Assembly: GCF_002355515.1 (NCBI RefSeq)
Contig: NZ_AP014809.1
Coordinates: 5,356,501-5,420,500 of the forward strand
DNA: 64,000 bases
Direction of reading: 5' to 3'
Source of the DNA: Methylorubrum populi
Lineage (GTDB): Bacteria; Pseudomonadota; Alphaproteobacteria; Rhizobiales; Beijerinckiaceae
Program-made: the position numbers and the translations under genes
Notes under the pieces: generated by a model
Told to the model about the DNA's origin: nothing
The model's input: the letters and a program-made list of their open reading frames with translations, nothing else
The model's database searches: none
Shown here: one piece after another, positions 17,708 through 26,334 of the stretch
How positions within the stretch are numbered: position 1 is the first letter of the stretch
How the letters are laid out: the number at the start of each line of letters is the position of its first letter

Positions 17708-18454
17708 TCACGCCGTGCTGCCGGCATCGATGGTGAGGACCGTGCCGGTGATGTTCCGGGCTCGGTCTGACATCAGGTAGGCGACGGCGTCGGCCACGTC
17801 CTGCGGCTCGGCCAGCCGCTTGAGGGCGCTGCGGTTGGCCACGCGGCCGCGCTCGGCCTCGTCCATCTCGCCGGTCATCGCCGTCTCGATGAAGCCCGGC
17901 GCCACCGCGTTCACCGTCACGCCGAGCCGGCCGACTTCGCGGGCGAGCGACTTGGTGAAGCCGATCATCGAGGCCTTGGTCGCGGCGTAGACCGAGAGCG
18001 CGTTGTAGCCGGTGAACGCGATGATCGAGCTGACATTGACGATCCGGCCGGCGCCGGCCGTCATCATCCCGCGGGCGAGATACTTGGTCAGCACCATCGG
18101 CGCGAGGGTGTTGAGGTGGACGAGTTCGGCGATCTTGCTCGCCGGCATCGTCGTGAGCAGGCCCGGCGTGCCGAGCGCGGCGTTGTTGACGAGGCCGTAG
18201 ACTGGCCCGTGCTCGGCCCGGATTCGTTGCGCGAGCGGCTGCAGCGCGTCGATCTCGCCGAGATCGCCGGCCATGAATTTGATCCGGCCGGGACCGGCCG
18301 CCGCTTGTGCCGCCTCCAGCGCCTCGCTCGGGCGCCGGGCGAGCGCCACCACGCGAAACCCGTCGGCGGCGAGCGTCGCGGCGGTGGCGAGGCCGAGCCC
18401 GCGGCTCGCCCCCGTGACGACGACGAGGCGTCCGGTCTTGAGTTCGTCGCTCAC
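17708..18454 (-). CDS. Short-chain dehydrogenase/reductase (FabG-like)
   Basis: 248 residues. Classical SDR: TGASRGLGLA (cofactor glycine motif), NNAALG, VNVSSI (catalytic Ser), YAATKA (Tyr-x3-Lys), then PGFIETAMT. It ends GTVLTIDAGSTA as in 3-oxoacyl-ACP reductases. A keto group on a carrier-protein-bound intermediate is the probable substrate, because the operon encodes two carrier proteins. The start is a GTG at 18454 with GGAGG 6 bases upstream, overlapping the stop of the AMP-ligase gene (GTGA). It is the last gene of the seven-gene operon. Confidence 0.9.
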   Translation of the reverse strand: MSDELKTGRLVVVTGASRGLGLATAATLAADGFRVVALARRPSEALEAAQAAAGPGRIKFMAGDLGEIDALQPLAQRIRAEHGPVYGLVNNAALGTPGLLTTMPASKIAELVHLNTLAPMVLTKYLARGMMTAGAGRIVNVSSIIAFTGYNALSVYAATKASMIGFTKSLAREVGRLGVTVNAVAPGFIETAMTGEMDEAERGRVANRSALKRLAEPQDVADAVAYLMSDRARNITGTVLTIDAGSTA

Positions 18455-19812
18455 GCGCCCCTCCGCACCAGCTTGCCGCCCGAGGTGATCGGCAGCGCGT
18501 CGACGAATTTCACGCTCGCCGGAACCTTGTGGCCGGCAAGCCGCGGGCGGCAATGGGCGATGATCGCCTTCTTGAGGGTTGCCTGATCCGCGCCCGCATC
18601 GGCGCGCAGCACCACCTCCGCCTCGACCACGGCACCGAGGATCGGGTTCGGCCGGGCGCGCACGCGGGACATCGACACGCCGGGGAAGACGTTGATGACG
18701 GTCTCGACCTCTTCCGGCTGCACCTTGGCGCCGCCGACATTGATCACGCCGCTGCGCCGGCCGAGGAAGTGGTAGCGCTCGCCGCGCCGCTCCACGAGGT
18801 CGCCGGTATCGATGAAGCCGTCGGCGGCGATCAGCGCCTCGGGCGCCGCGCCGAGATAGCGCCGGCCGGTGCGGGATGAGCGCACGAACAGGCTGTCCTC
18901 GCGCACGGTGATCTCAATTCCGGCGCGCGTCCCGATCAGGGCGGCCGGGAAGCCTTCCTGCCCGTCCTCGACGGTGAAGCCGACGCCGCCCTCGGTCGAG
19001 GCGTAGGCATGGGCGATGCGCGCCTGCGGGAAGGCGCCGCGCAGGGCATCGAGGATGGTCTGGTCGGCAATCTCGCCCGAGAGCCGAACGTAGCGGGGGC
19101 TCAGCCGGTCGAGCGCCGCGCTCATCAGGGCCAAGCGCCAATGCGAGGGCGTGCCGAGGATGTGGCTGACCTGTCGTTCGCCGACACGGACGAGATAGTC
19201 GCGCACCGGCTCGCTCGCCTCGGAGAGCACGAGCGAGGACGGCCCGAGCATCGCCCGCAGGAGGACCTGCAACCCGCCGTAGCGGCGGATGTCGTAGAAG
19301 GTGCTCCACACCGTGCCGGGCTCCGGGGTCGCGGCGGTGTTGATGCCGCCGGCCAGCCCTTCGAGGGTGTGGGCGACGAGCTTCGGCGCCCCGGTCGTCC
19401 CGGAGGTGGCCAGAGCCCATTCCGTCTCGCGCGGCGTCTCCGCGGCTGCGCGAAAAGCCTCCTCGGCGTCGATGCGGGGCAGGCCCGGCAGGGCGTCCGC
19501 GGGAAGCCCTTCCGCGTCGGTGACGCAGATCTCGGCCTCGGCATCGAGGGCGATTCGGGCGATGTGCTCCGGCGCGAGCTTCGGCGGGACGAGGGCGAGC
19601 CGGGCGGCGAGGCCGTCCAGCGCGATCATGGCGCGGGCGGACGCCATCTGCCCGCCCACGGCGAGCAGCACCCGGCGGCCGGCCAGCGCCGCGGTCGCGT
19701 GCGCGTCGCGCCCGCCGGAGACGATCCCGGCGAGATTCCGCTCGGTGCGGTGATCGGACAGGAACAGGTCGTCGAGACCGCCCGCCGCCAGAAGTCTCTC
19801 GCGCAGGATCAT
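18451..19812 (-). CDS. AMP-forming acyl/aryl-acid ligase (ANL superfamily)
   Basis: 453 residues, compact for the family. P-loop-like ATSGTTGAPKLVAHT, A5-type YASTEGG, the hinge FIDTGDLVERRGERYHFLG followed by GVINVGGAKVQPEEVE, and the C-terminal catalytic lysine in ITSGGKLVRRGA are all present. It activates a carboxylate as adenylate and probably loads it onto the carrier protein encoded 5 bases upstream (19818-20075). Substrate unknown; the N-terminal domain is shortened compared with usual ~500-residue members. Confidence 0.85.
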   Translation of the reverse strand: MILRERLLAAGGLDDLFLSDHRTERNLAGIVSGGRDAHATAALAGRRVLLAVGGQMASARAMIALDGLAARLALVPPKLAPEHIARIALDAEAEICVTDAEGLPADALPGLPRIDAEEAFRAAAETPRETEWALATSGTTGAPKLVAHTLEGLAGGINTAATPEPGTVWSTFYDIRRYGGLQVLLRAMLGPSSLVLSEASEPVRDYLVRVGERQVSHILGTPSHWRLALMSAALDRLSPRYVRLSGEIADQTILDALRGAFPQARIAHAYASTEGGVGFTVEDGQEGFPAALIGTRAGIEITVREDSLFVRSSRTGRRYLGAAPEALIAADGFIDTGDLVERRGERYHFLGRRSGVINVGGAKVQPEEVETVINVFPGVSMSRVRARPNPILGAVVEAEVVLRADAGADQATLKKAIIAHCRPRLAGHKVPASVKFVDALPITSGGKLVRRGA

Positions 19813-19817
19813 CGCGG

Positions 19818-20075
19818 TCAGGCCGCCAGACGGGTCGCGGCGCGGTCGTAGAGGGCGACGAGGTCGCCCACCGTCACCGGCAGGTCGGAGGCGTCCATCT
19901 CGCTGAACGGGTCGGCGCCGGTGAGATCCTCCATCCGCGCCACCAGCAGGGCGAAGCAGAGCGAGTCGAACTCGGTGTCGAGCATCACGAGGTCGTCGGT
20001 GATCGGCGGCATCCGCTTCTCCTGCTCGGCGGCGATGGCGGCGATCTCGGCGAAGACGGTGGAACGCAGGGACAT
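19818..20075 (-). CDS. Free-standing acyl/peptidyl carrier protein (second of two)
   Basis: 85 residues, all-helical and acidic. The phosphopantetheine serine is in TEFDSLCFALLVARME, matching the (D)SL consensus of carrier proteins. GGAG precedes the ATG at 20075. It lies between the hydrolase (11-base gap) and the AMP ligase (5-base gap), which suggests the ligase charges it. It differs from the other carrier protein (23325-23594), so the pathway uses two distinct tethers. Confidence 0.85.
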   Translation of the reverse strand: MSLRSTVFAEIAAIAAEQEKRMPPITDDLVMLDTEFDSLCFALLVARMEDLTGADPFSEMDASDLPVTVGDLVALYDRAATRLAA

Positions 20076-20086
20076 GGTGGCTCTCC

Positions 20087-21040
20087 TCAAGGATGGGCTG
20101 CAAGGACGGGCTGGCTGGACGCGCCGCGAAGGCATTCGCCGAAGTCGCGGGCGATGTCCGACAGGATCGGTCGGCCGCGCGGCACGAGCCGCCCGAGGCC
20201 GTAGAAGAAGTGGATCATGCCGGCGTGGCAGGTGTGGGCGGCGCCGACCCCCGCCCGCTGCAGGCGCGCGGCATAGGCCGCGCCCTCGTCGCGGACGGGA
20301 TCGTATTCGGCGGTATGGATGCGGGCCGGCGGCAGGCCGGCGAGGTCCGCCTCCCGCAGGGGCGAGAGCCGGGGCGAGGGCGCGGCGGCCGCGGGGCCGC
20401 AGGCGGCGAGATCGCCCTGGATCGTCGCTTCGTCGAGAAAGTAGCCGCGGGCGAAGTCGCGGCGCGAGGCGGGGGCGCCGTGCACATCGAGCACCGGGCA
20501 GATCAGGAGCTGCGCGCGGATCGTGCCACCGCGCCGCTCCTGGCAGACCCGCGCCGCCAGTCCCGCGCCGGCGGAATCGCCGCCGATCCCGAGGCGGGCC
20601 GGATCAATTCCCAGTTCGTCCGCATGGGCGGCTACCCAATCGGCCGCCGCCAGCGCGTCGTCGAGGGCGGCCGGGAACGGATGTTCCGGCGCAAGCCGGT
20701 AATCGATCGAGACGACGCGGACCGAGCCGCCTTCGGCCAGAACCCGGCAGATCCCGTCATGGGTGTCGAGGTCGCCGGTCACCAACCCGCCGCCGTGCAG
20801 GTAGATCAGGCCGGGACTGCCCTCGCTACCCTCGCCGCCCTCCGGCGCGTAGAGCCGCGCGCCGAGCGGCCCGGCCGGACCCGGCAGGACGAGATCGCAG
20901 CCTCCCACGCTCTCCGCCGTCAGCCCGGCGAGGCGCGCAAGCCCGCGGATCGCTTCCCGGCGGGCGTCCAGGGCGATGCCGTCCGAGCTCCCGAGCGCCA
21001 TCATGTCGAGGAAGCGGCTGACATGCGGATCGAGCGGCAT
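20087..21040 (-). CDS. Alpha/beta hydrolase (hormone-sensitive-lipase family)
   Basis: 317 residues. The oxyanion motif HGGG (residues 82-85), the nucleophile elbow GDSAG (Ser about 156), YRLAPEHPFPAALDD and the C-terminal IHFFYGL histidine define the HSL/family IV esterases. Within a carrier-protein operon it could release or trans-esterify a thioester product, acting as a free-standing thioesterase. ATG with GGGAG 8 bases upstream; 22 bases separate it from the ligase gene. Confidence 0.88.
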   Translation of the reverse strand: MPLDPHVSRFLDMMALGSSDGIALDARREAIRGLARLAGLTAESVGGCDLVLPGPAGPLGARLYAPEGGEGSEGSPGLIYLHGGGLVTGDLDTHDGICRVLAEGGSVRVVSIDYRLAPEHPFPAALDDALAAADWVAAHADELGIDPARLGIGGDSAGAGLAARVCQERRGGTIRAQLLICPVLDVHGAPASRRDFARGYFLDEATIQGDLAACGPAAAAPSPRLSPLREADLAGLPPARIHTAEYDPVRDEGAAYAARLQRAGVGAAHTCHAGMIHFFYGLGRLVPRGRPILSDIARDFGECLRGASSQPVLAAHP

Positions 21041-21062
21041 CGGACGGCTCCCGGTGCCTTCG

Positions 21063-21995
21063 TCAGAGCTTCAGCGCGGAGCGGATTGCGGCCGGCCACG
21101 CCTCGATGCTGGCGCCGTGGGTGGCGAACAGGGCCACCGCGAGACGGTCCATGCCGAAGGCGACGCAGCCGGTATGGGCCGGCTCGCCGTCCTCCAGGTT
21201 CAGGCCCCAGGTCGTGCCGAAATGCTCGCGGTGATAATTGAAGCTCATGCAGGCGGTGCCGGCGGCAGCCCCCCGGAGCGGGATCAGCAGCTCGAACTTC
21301 AGCGCCTGTTCGAGCTGGCTGAAGGCCATGATCTGGCCGAGCCGGCCGAAGAACGGATCGCTCGCGGTCTCCACCGTGTAGGGAAGCCCGAGTTCGTCGG
21401 CCATGGCGGTGGCGGTCGCGATCCAGCTCTCGCGGAAGGCGACGATCTGCTCCGGCGTGCCGATGCGGACGTATTCGCGCATCCGGAAGGATTGCAGCCG
21501 GTCGAGATGGCGCGAGGGCTCGCGGCGGAAGCAGTCGCAGGCGACATCGAAGCGGTAGCCGGTGACGGGCACCGCGCCGCGGGCGGCGGCGATCGGGTAG
21601 ACCGGGTAGCAGGCGGCCGGGGTCAGCACGAGGTCGGCCGTCTGCAGGTCCGCGGTCCAGTCGCCGCCGGCGAGATGCTTGTCGGCCGAGGCACGGATCT
21701 CGGTCTCGGTGCCTTCGAGGCAGGAGACGCAGCCGAGAAGGTTCGGGAAGCTCTTGAGGTAGCCGTGCCGCTCCAGATGCGCCCGGCTCATGACGGGCGG
21801 GAAGCGGAACACTTCCGTGTCGGCCTCGCGCCGGGCCGAGATGAAGGCGGCCAGCGCTTCCACCACCGACTCGTAGGCGCCGGTGCGGGCGTAGACGCCT
21901 TGCGCGTTCATCGGCTTGAACATCGCGTCGAACAGGGCGTCGAGCGGATCGGTCGCGGGCGGCGAGGCCGGCGCGTTCATCACGGGCATGTTCAT
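21063..21995 (-). CDS. Amino acid:[carrier protein] ligase (class II aaRS-like, SerRS-related)
   Basis: About 310 residues. Class II synthetase motif 2 (DCFRREPSRHLDRLQSFRMR, then EYVR) and motif 3 (AFGMDRLAVALF) are intact, and Cys (TPAACYP), Glu (MREYV) and Cys (HTGCVAF) occupy the zinc-ligand positions of archaeal-type SerRS. The tRNA-binding N-terminal arm is absent. This is the layout of the amino acid:[carrier protein] ligases described in Bradyrhizobium and Agrobacterium, which adenylate glycine or alanine and load them on a carrier protein, not tRNA. A carrier protein and a dehydrogenase-fold gene lie upstream as expected. ATG 21995 is preferred over TTG 22004. Amino acid preference is unproven. 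Confidence 0.85.
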   Translation of the reverse strand: MNMPVMNAPASPPATDPLDALFDAMFKPMNAQGVYARTGAYESVVEALAAFISARREADTEVFRFPPVMSRAHLERHGYLKSFPNLLGCVSCLEGTETEIRASADKHLAGGDWTADLQTADLVLTPAACYPVYPIAAARGAVPVTGYRFDVACDCFRREPSRHLDRLQSFRMREYVRIGTPEQIVAFRESWIATATAMADELGLPYTVETASDPFFGRLGQIMAFSQLEQALKFELLIPLRGAAAGTACMSFNYHREHFGTTWGLNLEDGEPAHTGCVAFGMDRLAVALFATHGASIEAWPAAIRSALKL

Positions 21996-22034
21996 GGCAG
22001 GCAAGTCCTCAGGGCGTGAGAGCGGGCGCAGGCG

Positions 22035-23237
22035 TCAGGCGCCGAGCGAGGCGGCGACGGGCGACATCAGCGTCGCGGTGGCGAGGTTGGCCACGATCCG
22101 GTCGTTGTGGATCATGATCGGCGCCGAGAGGATGTCGCGCAGGGCCCGGCCGATGCTGAAGTCGCCGTCCTGGCGGTAGCCGGCGAGCCCGTTGGCGCGC
22201 AGCGCGCTCGACACCGTGGCGACGGCGAGTTCCGAGACCTCGACCTTGAGCATCGTCAGCGCCGTCTGGACATCGAGGCCGGCGAGCGCGGCGGGATCGC
22301 CCTCGGCGCCCTCGAAGGTGTCGAGCGCCTGGGTGATGAGGGCGCGGGCCTGCTTCAGGCTGGAGACGGCGCGGGCGTAGTGCAGCGCGCCGGGCGGGGC
22401 GACGCCGCCGGCGCCGCGCATCACTGTCCGGGTGAAGGCCTGGGCGCGGTCGACGGCGGAGGCCGCGATCCCGGCCCAGGCGCTCGACCACAGGATGTGC
22501 GAGACCGGTGTCATGGTCTGGTTGTGGATGTCGGCATAGCGGGCGGCGAGCACCTGCTGCGGCAGGCCGCGGGCCTTGAGGCGGAAGCCGCTGCTGCAGG
22601 TGCCGCGCATGCCGAGCGTCTCCCAGCCGCTCAGGCGCTCCAGGCTGTAATCCTCCTTCAGGAAGACGCAGAGCACCTGGTCGGACGGCCCGGCCTCGGC
22701 CGAGCGGCGGGCGACGGTGACGACGCCGTCGGCCTGGGCGCCGTAGGAGATCACCGTGGCGGCCCGTTCCAGCGTGACGGCCGCGCCTTCGGCCTCGATC
22801 GCGGCGGCCGACGAGCGGACATTGCCGCCGCCCTGCCCTTCCGTGGTCGAGGAGGCCATCAGCATCTGCTCGTCGGCGATGCGGCGCAGCAGCCCGTCCT
22901 GCCAGGGCTCGCCCCGGCCATGCCGGATCAGGCAGGCGACCTTGGTCTGGTGCATGGCGAAGATCATCGCCGAGGAGGCGCAGGCCCGGCCCAGGATGTA
23001 GGCGATCTCGGCGAGCATCCGCAGCGAGGCGCCCTCCCCGCCGAGTTCGATCGGCACGGCGGCTCCCAGCAGGCGTTGCGAACGGAAGGCGGCAACGGCT
23101 TCCTCGGGGAAGCGCCCGTCGCGGTCCACCGCCTCGGCATGGGCGGCGGCGATGGCGGCGGCGGCGCTGGCGCGGGTCAGGAGGTCGGCGGCGTCGCCGA
23201 TGCGGGCGTCCGGCTGCGGCGAGGGCTGCATCGTCAT
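22035..23237 (-). CDS. Acyl-CoA dehydrogenase-fold flavoprotein
   Basis: 400 residues. N-terminal helical domain with EEAVAAFRSQRLLGAAVPIELGG (written in parts: EEAVAAFRSQRLLGA then VPIELGGEGA), middle strands around LMASSTTEGQGGGNVRSS, and C-terminal four-helix domain. The usual catalytic glutamate pattern of fatty acyl-CoA dehydrogenases is not obvious. It may oxidise an aminoacyl group on the carrier protein encoded 87 bases upstream, or, since a flavin reductase gene lies nearby, act as a group D flavin monooxygenase, which shares this fold. ATG at 23237 has GGAG upstream. Confidence 0.82.
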   Translation of the reverse strand: MTMQPSPQPDARIGDAADLLTRASAAAAIAAAHAEAVDRDGRFPEEAVAAFRSQRLLGAAVPIELGGEGASLRMLAEIAYILGRACASSAMIFAMHQTKVACLIRHGRGEPWQDGLLRRIADEQMLMASSTTEGQGGGNVRSSAAAIEAEGAAVTLERAATVISYGAQADGVVTVARRSAEAGPSDQVLCVFLKEDYSLERLSGWETLGMRGTCSSGFRLKARGLPQQVLAARYADIHNQTMTPVSHILWSSAWAGIAASAVDRAQAFTRTVMRGAGGVAPPGALHYARAVSSLKQARALITQALDTFEGAEGDPAALAGLDVQTALTMLKVEVSELAVATVSSALRANGLAGYRQDGDFSIGRALRDILSAPIMIHNDRIVANLATATLMSPVAASLGA

Positions 23238-23324
23238 GGCGGGGCTCCGATGGGCTGAAGCCGGCCGGGCCGGCGGCACGTGAGAGGGGTTCGCGGAGGT
23301 TCGGGGCGCGCGATCCCGGACCGG

Positions 23325-23594
23325 TCAGGCGTGCGGGCCGCGCACGCTCTCGACCATCCGGGCGATGGTCTCGATCGAGTAGAAGTTCTTCGGCGTCAGG
23401 CTGGCCGGCGGGATCATGATGTCGAACTCCGCCTCGACCGCGACCATCAGGTTGACGAGGTCGAGGGAGGACAGGCCGACATCGACCAGGGCGTCCGATC
23501 GGCCGAATTCCGGCTTGATCGCGTGGCGGGCGGCGATCGCGCAGGCGAGGCCCATGGTGCGATCCGCGACGCTTGCAGTCACCGCTTGCGACAT
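23325..23594 (-). CDS. Carrier protein, likely partner of the amino acid ligase (first of two)
   Basis: 89 residues. The phosphopantetheine site is DVGLSSLDLVNLMVAVEAEF, with the modified serine in LSSLDL; the C-terminus FYSIETIARMVESV is helix IV. It is the first gene of the operon, followed by the dehydrogenase-fold gene and the SerRS-like ligase, an order consistent with it being the aminoacyl acceptor. ATG at 23594 is preceded by GAGGGGAA. An AT-rich promoter region lies just upstream. Confidence 0.87.
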   Translation of the reverse strand: MSQAVTASVADRTMGLACAIAARHAIKPEFGRSDALVDVGLSSLDLVNLMVAVEAEFDIMIPPASLTPKNFYSIETIARMVESVRGPHA

Positions 23595-23671
23595 TGTCCT
23601 AATTCCCCTCGACCTGTTCCGGATGCGCCGGCGTCTGATTGTTCGGCTCAACGACAACTTGTTTTATTGAA

Positions 23672-23690
23672 AATACTGATTCGTATTATA
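23672..23690 (-). promoter_or_regulatory. Putative promoter with overlapping dyad for the carrier-protein operon
   Basis: On the minus strand a perfect TATAAT (complement of 23685-23690) lies about 90 bases before the first carrier-protein ATG, in a conspicuously AT-rich island. No good -35 is visible. The inverted repeat AATAC-TGATTC-GTATT (23672-23687) overlaps the -10, a place where a repressor could act. Seen in sequence; function inferred. Confidence 0.45.
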
Positions 23691-23780
23691 TGAGAAAAGT
23701 GCGTTTTGATCTTAAATACTTCCTTGGTTAATCTGCTGCATTCGGAGTGCATGCGGGCATCCGCAGGTTCTTTCAACGAT

Positions 23781-24302
23781 TCACTCCGGTGAAAGCCTGA
23801 TGAAGCGCCCGTTGCCATAGGCGAGTCCGGGTCTTTCCACCCGGCTCAGCCGCACCTCGCGAACGGCGCCCAGCAGGATGGCGTGGCTGTGCCGCTCGAT
23901 GACCTCGTCCAGGGTGCAATCGACGATGGCCTGTGCCTCGGTGAGACCGGAGGCGCCCGATTTCATGATGCTCCAGTCCGCGTCGCGATAGCGGGCGGCG
24001 CCCCGCACCCCGCCGATCCCGGCGAAGCGCTCCGCGATCGCCTGCTGCCCGGCGCCGAGGATGCTGACGCAGAAGTGCCGCCGCCGGGCGATGACCGGCC
24101 AGGTCGAGGCGCGGCGATCGACGCAGACCAGCATGGTCGGCGGATCGACCGAGAGCGAGACCGCCGAGGTCGCGGTGAACCCGACCCGGTCCTCGCCGAT
24201 GCCGGCGGTGACCACGACGACCCCGCCGACGAGGCGGCGCATCGCCTGCTTGAGGAGGGCCCCGTCGGCGAGCGGCGGGGGGAGCAGCGCGGCGGCGGCC
24301 AT
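23781..24302 (-). CDS. Flavin reductase-like protein (HpaC/RutF type)
   Basis: 173 residues. The flavin-reductase-like split-barrel is evident: MRRLVGGVVVVTAG, GFTATSAVSLSVDPPTMLVC, then HFCVSILGAGQQAIAERFAG and a terminal YGNGRFIRL. Such proteins reduce free FMN or FAD with NAD(P)H and supply a separate monooxygenase. No classic monooxygenase is adjacent; the acyl-CoA dehydrogenase-fold protein of the next operon is the obvious candidate partner. ATG at 24302 with GGAGCG 6 bases upstream. Confidence 0.87.
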   Translation of the reverse strand: MAAAALLPPPLADGALLKQAMRRLVGGVVVVTAGIGEDRVGFTATSAVSLSVDPPTMLVCVDRRASTWPVIARRRHFCVSILGAGQQAIAERFAGIGGVRGAARYRDADWSIMKSGASGLTEAQAIVDCTLDEVIERHSHAILLGAVREVRLSRVERPGLAYGNGRFIRLSPE

Positions 24303-24630
24303 CACGCGCTCCGTCCCTGGCTCGAACCGACGACGGTATGCGGGCCGGCCGGAAGGCGGGATATCGGTGATCTCCGGGGCGCGCTCATCGTTCGCAATCC
24401 GTTCGGCGGGCTGAAATCGAGCCTGGTGAAACCTGTCCGCTCCGGGCCGGTCGAAACCGGACGTTATCGGTTCATCGCTATGTCGTTGCCTGTCCTTGCG
24501 GCGTGTCTGTGCAAGTCCAGGGCCCGGCCGATGGGGCCGGAAACTGTGCAGTTCCGGTACGAACCGCAGGATGTGCAAAGGGGCCGGTCCCGATCCGGGA
24601 CGCGCCCGGCCGTCAAGCGAGATCCGATCG
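24303..24630. promoter_or_regulatory. Divergent intergenic region with dyads
   Basis: This 328-base region separates the minus-strand flavin reductase and plus-strand ThDP enzyme genes. I see no gene. It contains a perfect hairpin CCGGT-CGAA-ACCGG (24447-24460) and a longer dyad at 24537-24557 (CCGGAA, CTG, centre, CAG, TTCCGG with one bulged A). The latter is a candidate operator coordinating the two divergent transcripts. Confidence 0.4.
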
Positions 24631-26334
24631 ATGTCCCGAAGCGCCGAACCCGCCCTGCCCGCCGCCCGCCGCGGGCGGAACGCCGCCCAGGCGCTCGTGG
24701 AGCAGCTCGCGGCCAACGGCGTCACCCACGTCTTCGCGGTGCCCGGCGAGAGCTACCTGCCGGTGCTCGACGCGCTCTACGAATCAGGCATCGCCCTCAC
24801 CGTCTGCCGCCAGGAGGGCGGGGCGGCGATGATGGCGGAGGCTCACGGCAAGGCGACGGGCCGGCCCGGCATCTGCTTCGTCACCCGCGGGCCGGGGGCG
24901 ACCAACGCGTCGGCCGGCATCCACATCGCCCAGCAGGATTCGACGCCGATGATCCTGTTCGTCGGCCAGATCGAGCGGGGCCTGCGCGACCGCGAGGCGT
25001 GGCAGGAGATCGATTACCGCGCCGCCTTCGGGCCGATCGCGAAATGGGCCACCGAGATCGAGACCGGAGCGCGCGTGCCGGAATACGTCTCCCGCGCCTT
25101 CCACACCGCCACCGGCGGGCGGCCGGGCCCTGTCGTGATGGCGCTGCCCAAGGACATGCTGAAGGATGCCGCAGAGGGTCCGCTGGCGCCCCCGTTCGAA
25201 CCGGTGGAGGCGGCTCCCGGCGCGGAGGATCTGGAGCGGCTCTCCGCTCTGCTCGCCGAGGCCGAGCGGCCGTTCCTCGTGCTCGGCGGCAGCCGCTGGA
25301 CCGAGCAGGCCTACGCCGACATCCGGCGCTTCGCCGAACGCTTCGACCTTCCCGTGGCCACGAGCTACCGGCGGCTGCCGCTGTTCGACCCGCTGCACCC
25401 GAGCTATGCCGGCGATCTGGGGCTCGCCGCCAATCCGAAGCTGGTGGCGCGGGCGAAGGCCGCCGACCTGATGATCGTGCTCGGCGGGCGCCTCGGCGAG
25501 GTTGCGAGCCAGACCTACTCGCTCCTCGACATCCCGGCGCCCCGCACCCGGCTCGTCCACATCCATCCCGGATCGGAGGAACTCGGGCGGGTCTACGTGC
25601 CCCATCTCGGCATCACCGCCGCGCCCGCGCGCATGGCGGCGGCGCTGGCGAAGCTCGCGCCGCCCGCCGCGCGGCCCTGGGCCGAGGCGACGCGCGCCGC
25701 GCACGCCGAATACCTGGCGTGGTCGGAGGTGCCGACGCCGCAGCCCGGCCCGGTCAATCTCGGCGAGGTGATGGTGCGCCTGCGCGAGGCGCTGCCGGAG
25801 GACGCGATCCTGTGCAACGGCGCGGGCAACTACGCCGCCTGGATCCACCGATTCTACCGCTTCCGCCGCCTCGCCACCCACATGGCGCCGACCTCCGGCT
25901 CGATGGGCTACGGCGTGCCGGCGGCGGTCGCGATGAAGCGGATCTTTCCCGACCGCACGGTGATCTCGATCAACGGCGACGGTGACTTCCTGATGAACGG
26001 CCAGGACTTCGCCACCGCCGTGCAATACGGCCTGAACATCGTCTGCATCGTCGCCGACAATGCGAGCTACGGCACGATCCGCATGCATCAGGAGCGGGAC
26101 TTCCCCGGCCGCGTCTGCGCCACCGACCTCGTGAACCCGGATTTTGCAGCTTACGCCCGCGCCTTCGGCGGCGTCGGCTTCACCGTGGAGCGCACGGAGG
26201 ATTTTGCCGCCGCTCTGGACGAGGCGCTGGCGGCGCGGCGCCCGGCGATCATCCACGTGAAGATGTCGGTCGACGCGATCGCGCCGGGCATGAGCCTCAC
26301 GGCGATCCGTGAGCGGGCGCTGGCGGGGGGATGA
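24631..26334 (+). CDS. Thiamine-diphosphate-dependent enzyme (acetolactate synthase-like)
   Basis: 567 residues with three ThDP domains. N-terminal Pyr domain with catalytic glutamate in CRQEGGAAMMAEAHGKATG and FVTRGPGATNASAGIHIA; central domain (FLVLGGSRW); C-terminal PP domain with INGDGDFLMNGQDFATA and VADNASYGTI (the GDG...N motif). Family members decarboxylate pyruvate-like acids and ligate or oxidise them; specificity is not readable. No regulatory ALS small subunit is present, which argues against a role in branched-chain synthesis. Divergent from the flavin reductase and carrier-protein genes, so possibly part of the same pathway. Confidence 0.88.
   Translation: MSRSAEPALPAARRGRNAAQALVEQLAANGVTHVFAVPGESYLPVLDALYESGIALTVCRQEGGAAMMAEAHGKATGRPGICFVTRGPGATNASAGIHIAQQDSTPMILFVGQIERGLRDREAWQEIDYRAAFGPIAKWATEIETGARVPEYVSRAFHTATGGRPGPVVMALPKDMLKDAAEGPLAPPFEPVEAAPGAEDLERLSALLAEAERPFLVLGGSRWTEQAYADIRRFAERFDLPVATSYRRLPLFDPLHPSYAGDLGLAANPKLVARAKAADLMIVLGGRLGEVASQTYSLLDIPAPRTRLVHIHPGSEELGRVYVPHLGITAAPARMAAALAKLAPPAARPWAEATRAAHAEYLAWSEVPTPQPGPVNLGEVMVRLREALPEDAILCNGAGNYAAWIHRFYRFRRLATHMAPTSGSMGYGVPAAVAMKRIFPDRTVISINGDGDFLMNGQDFATAVQYGLNIVCIVADNASYGTIRMHQERDFPGRVCATDLVNPDFAAYARAFGGVGFTVERTEDFAAALDEALAARRPAIIHVKMSVDAIAPGMSLTAIRERALAGG

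Noticed and set aside
24310..24330. A tRNA-like T-arm sequence near the flavin reductase start
   Set aside because: No acceptor stem or anticodon arm can be drawn around it; it is part of the gene's leader.
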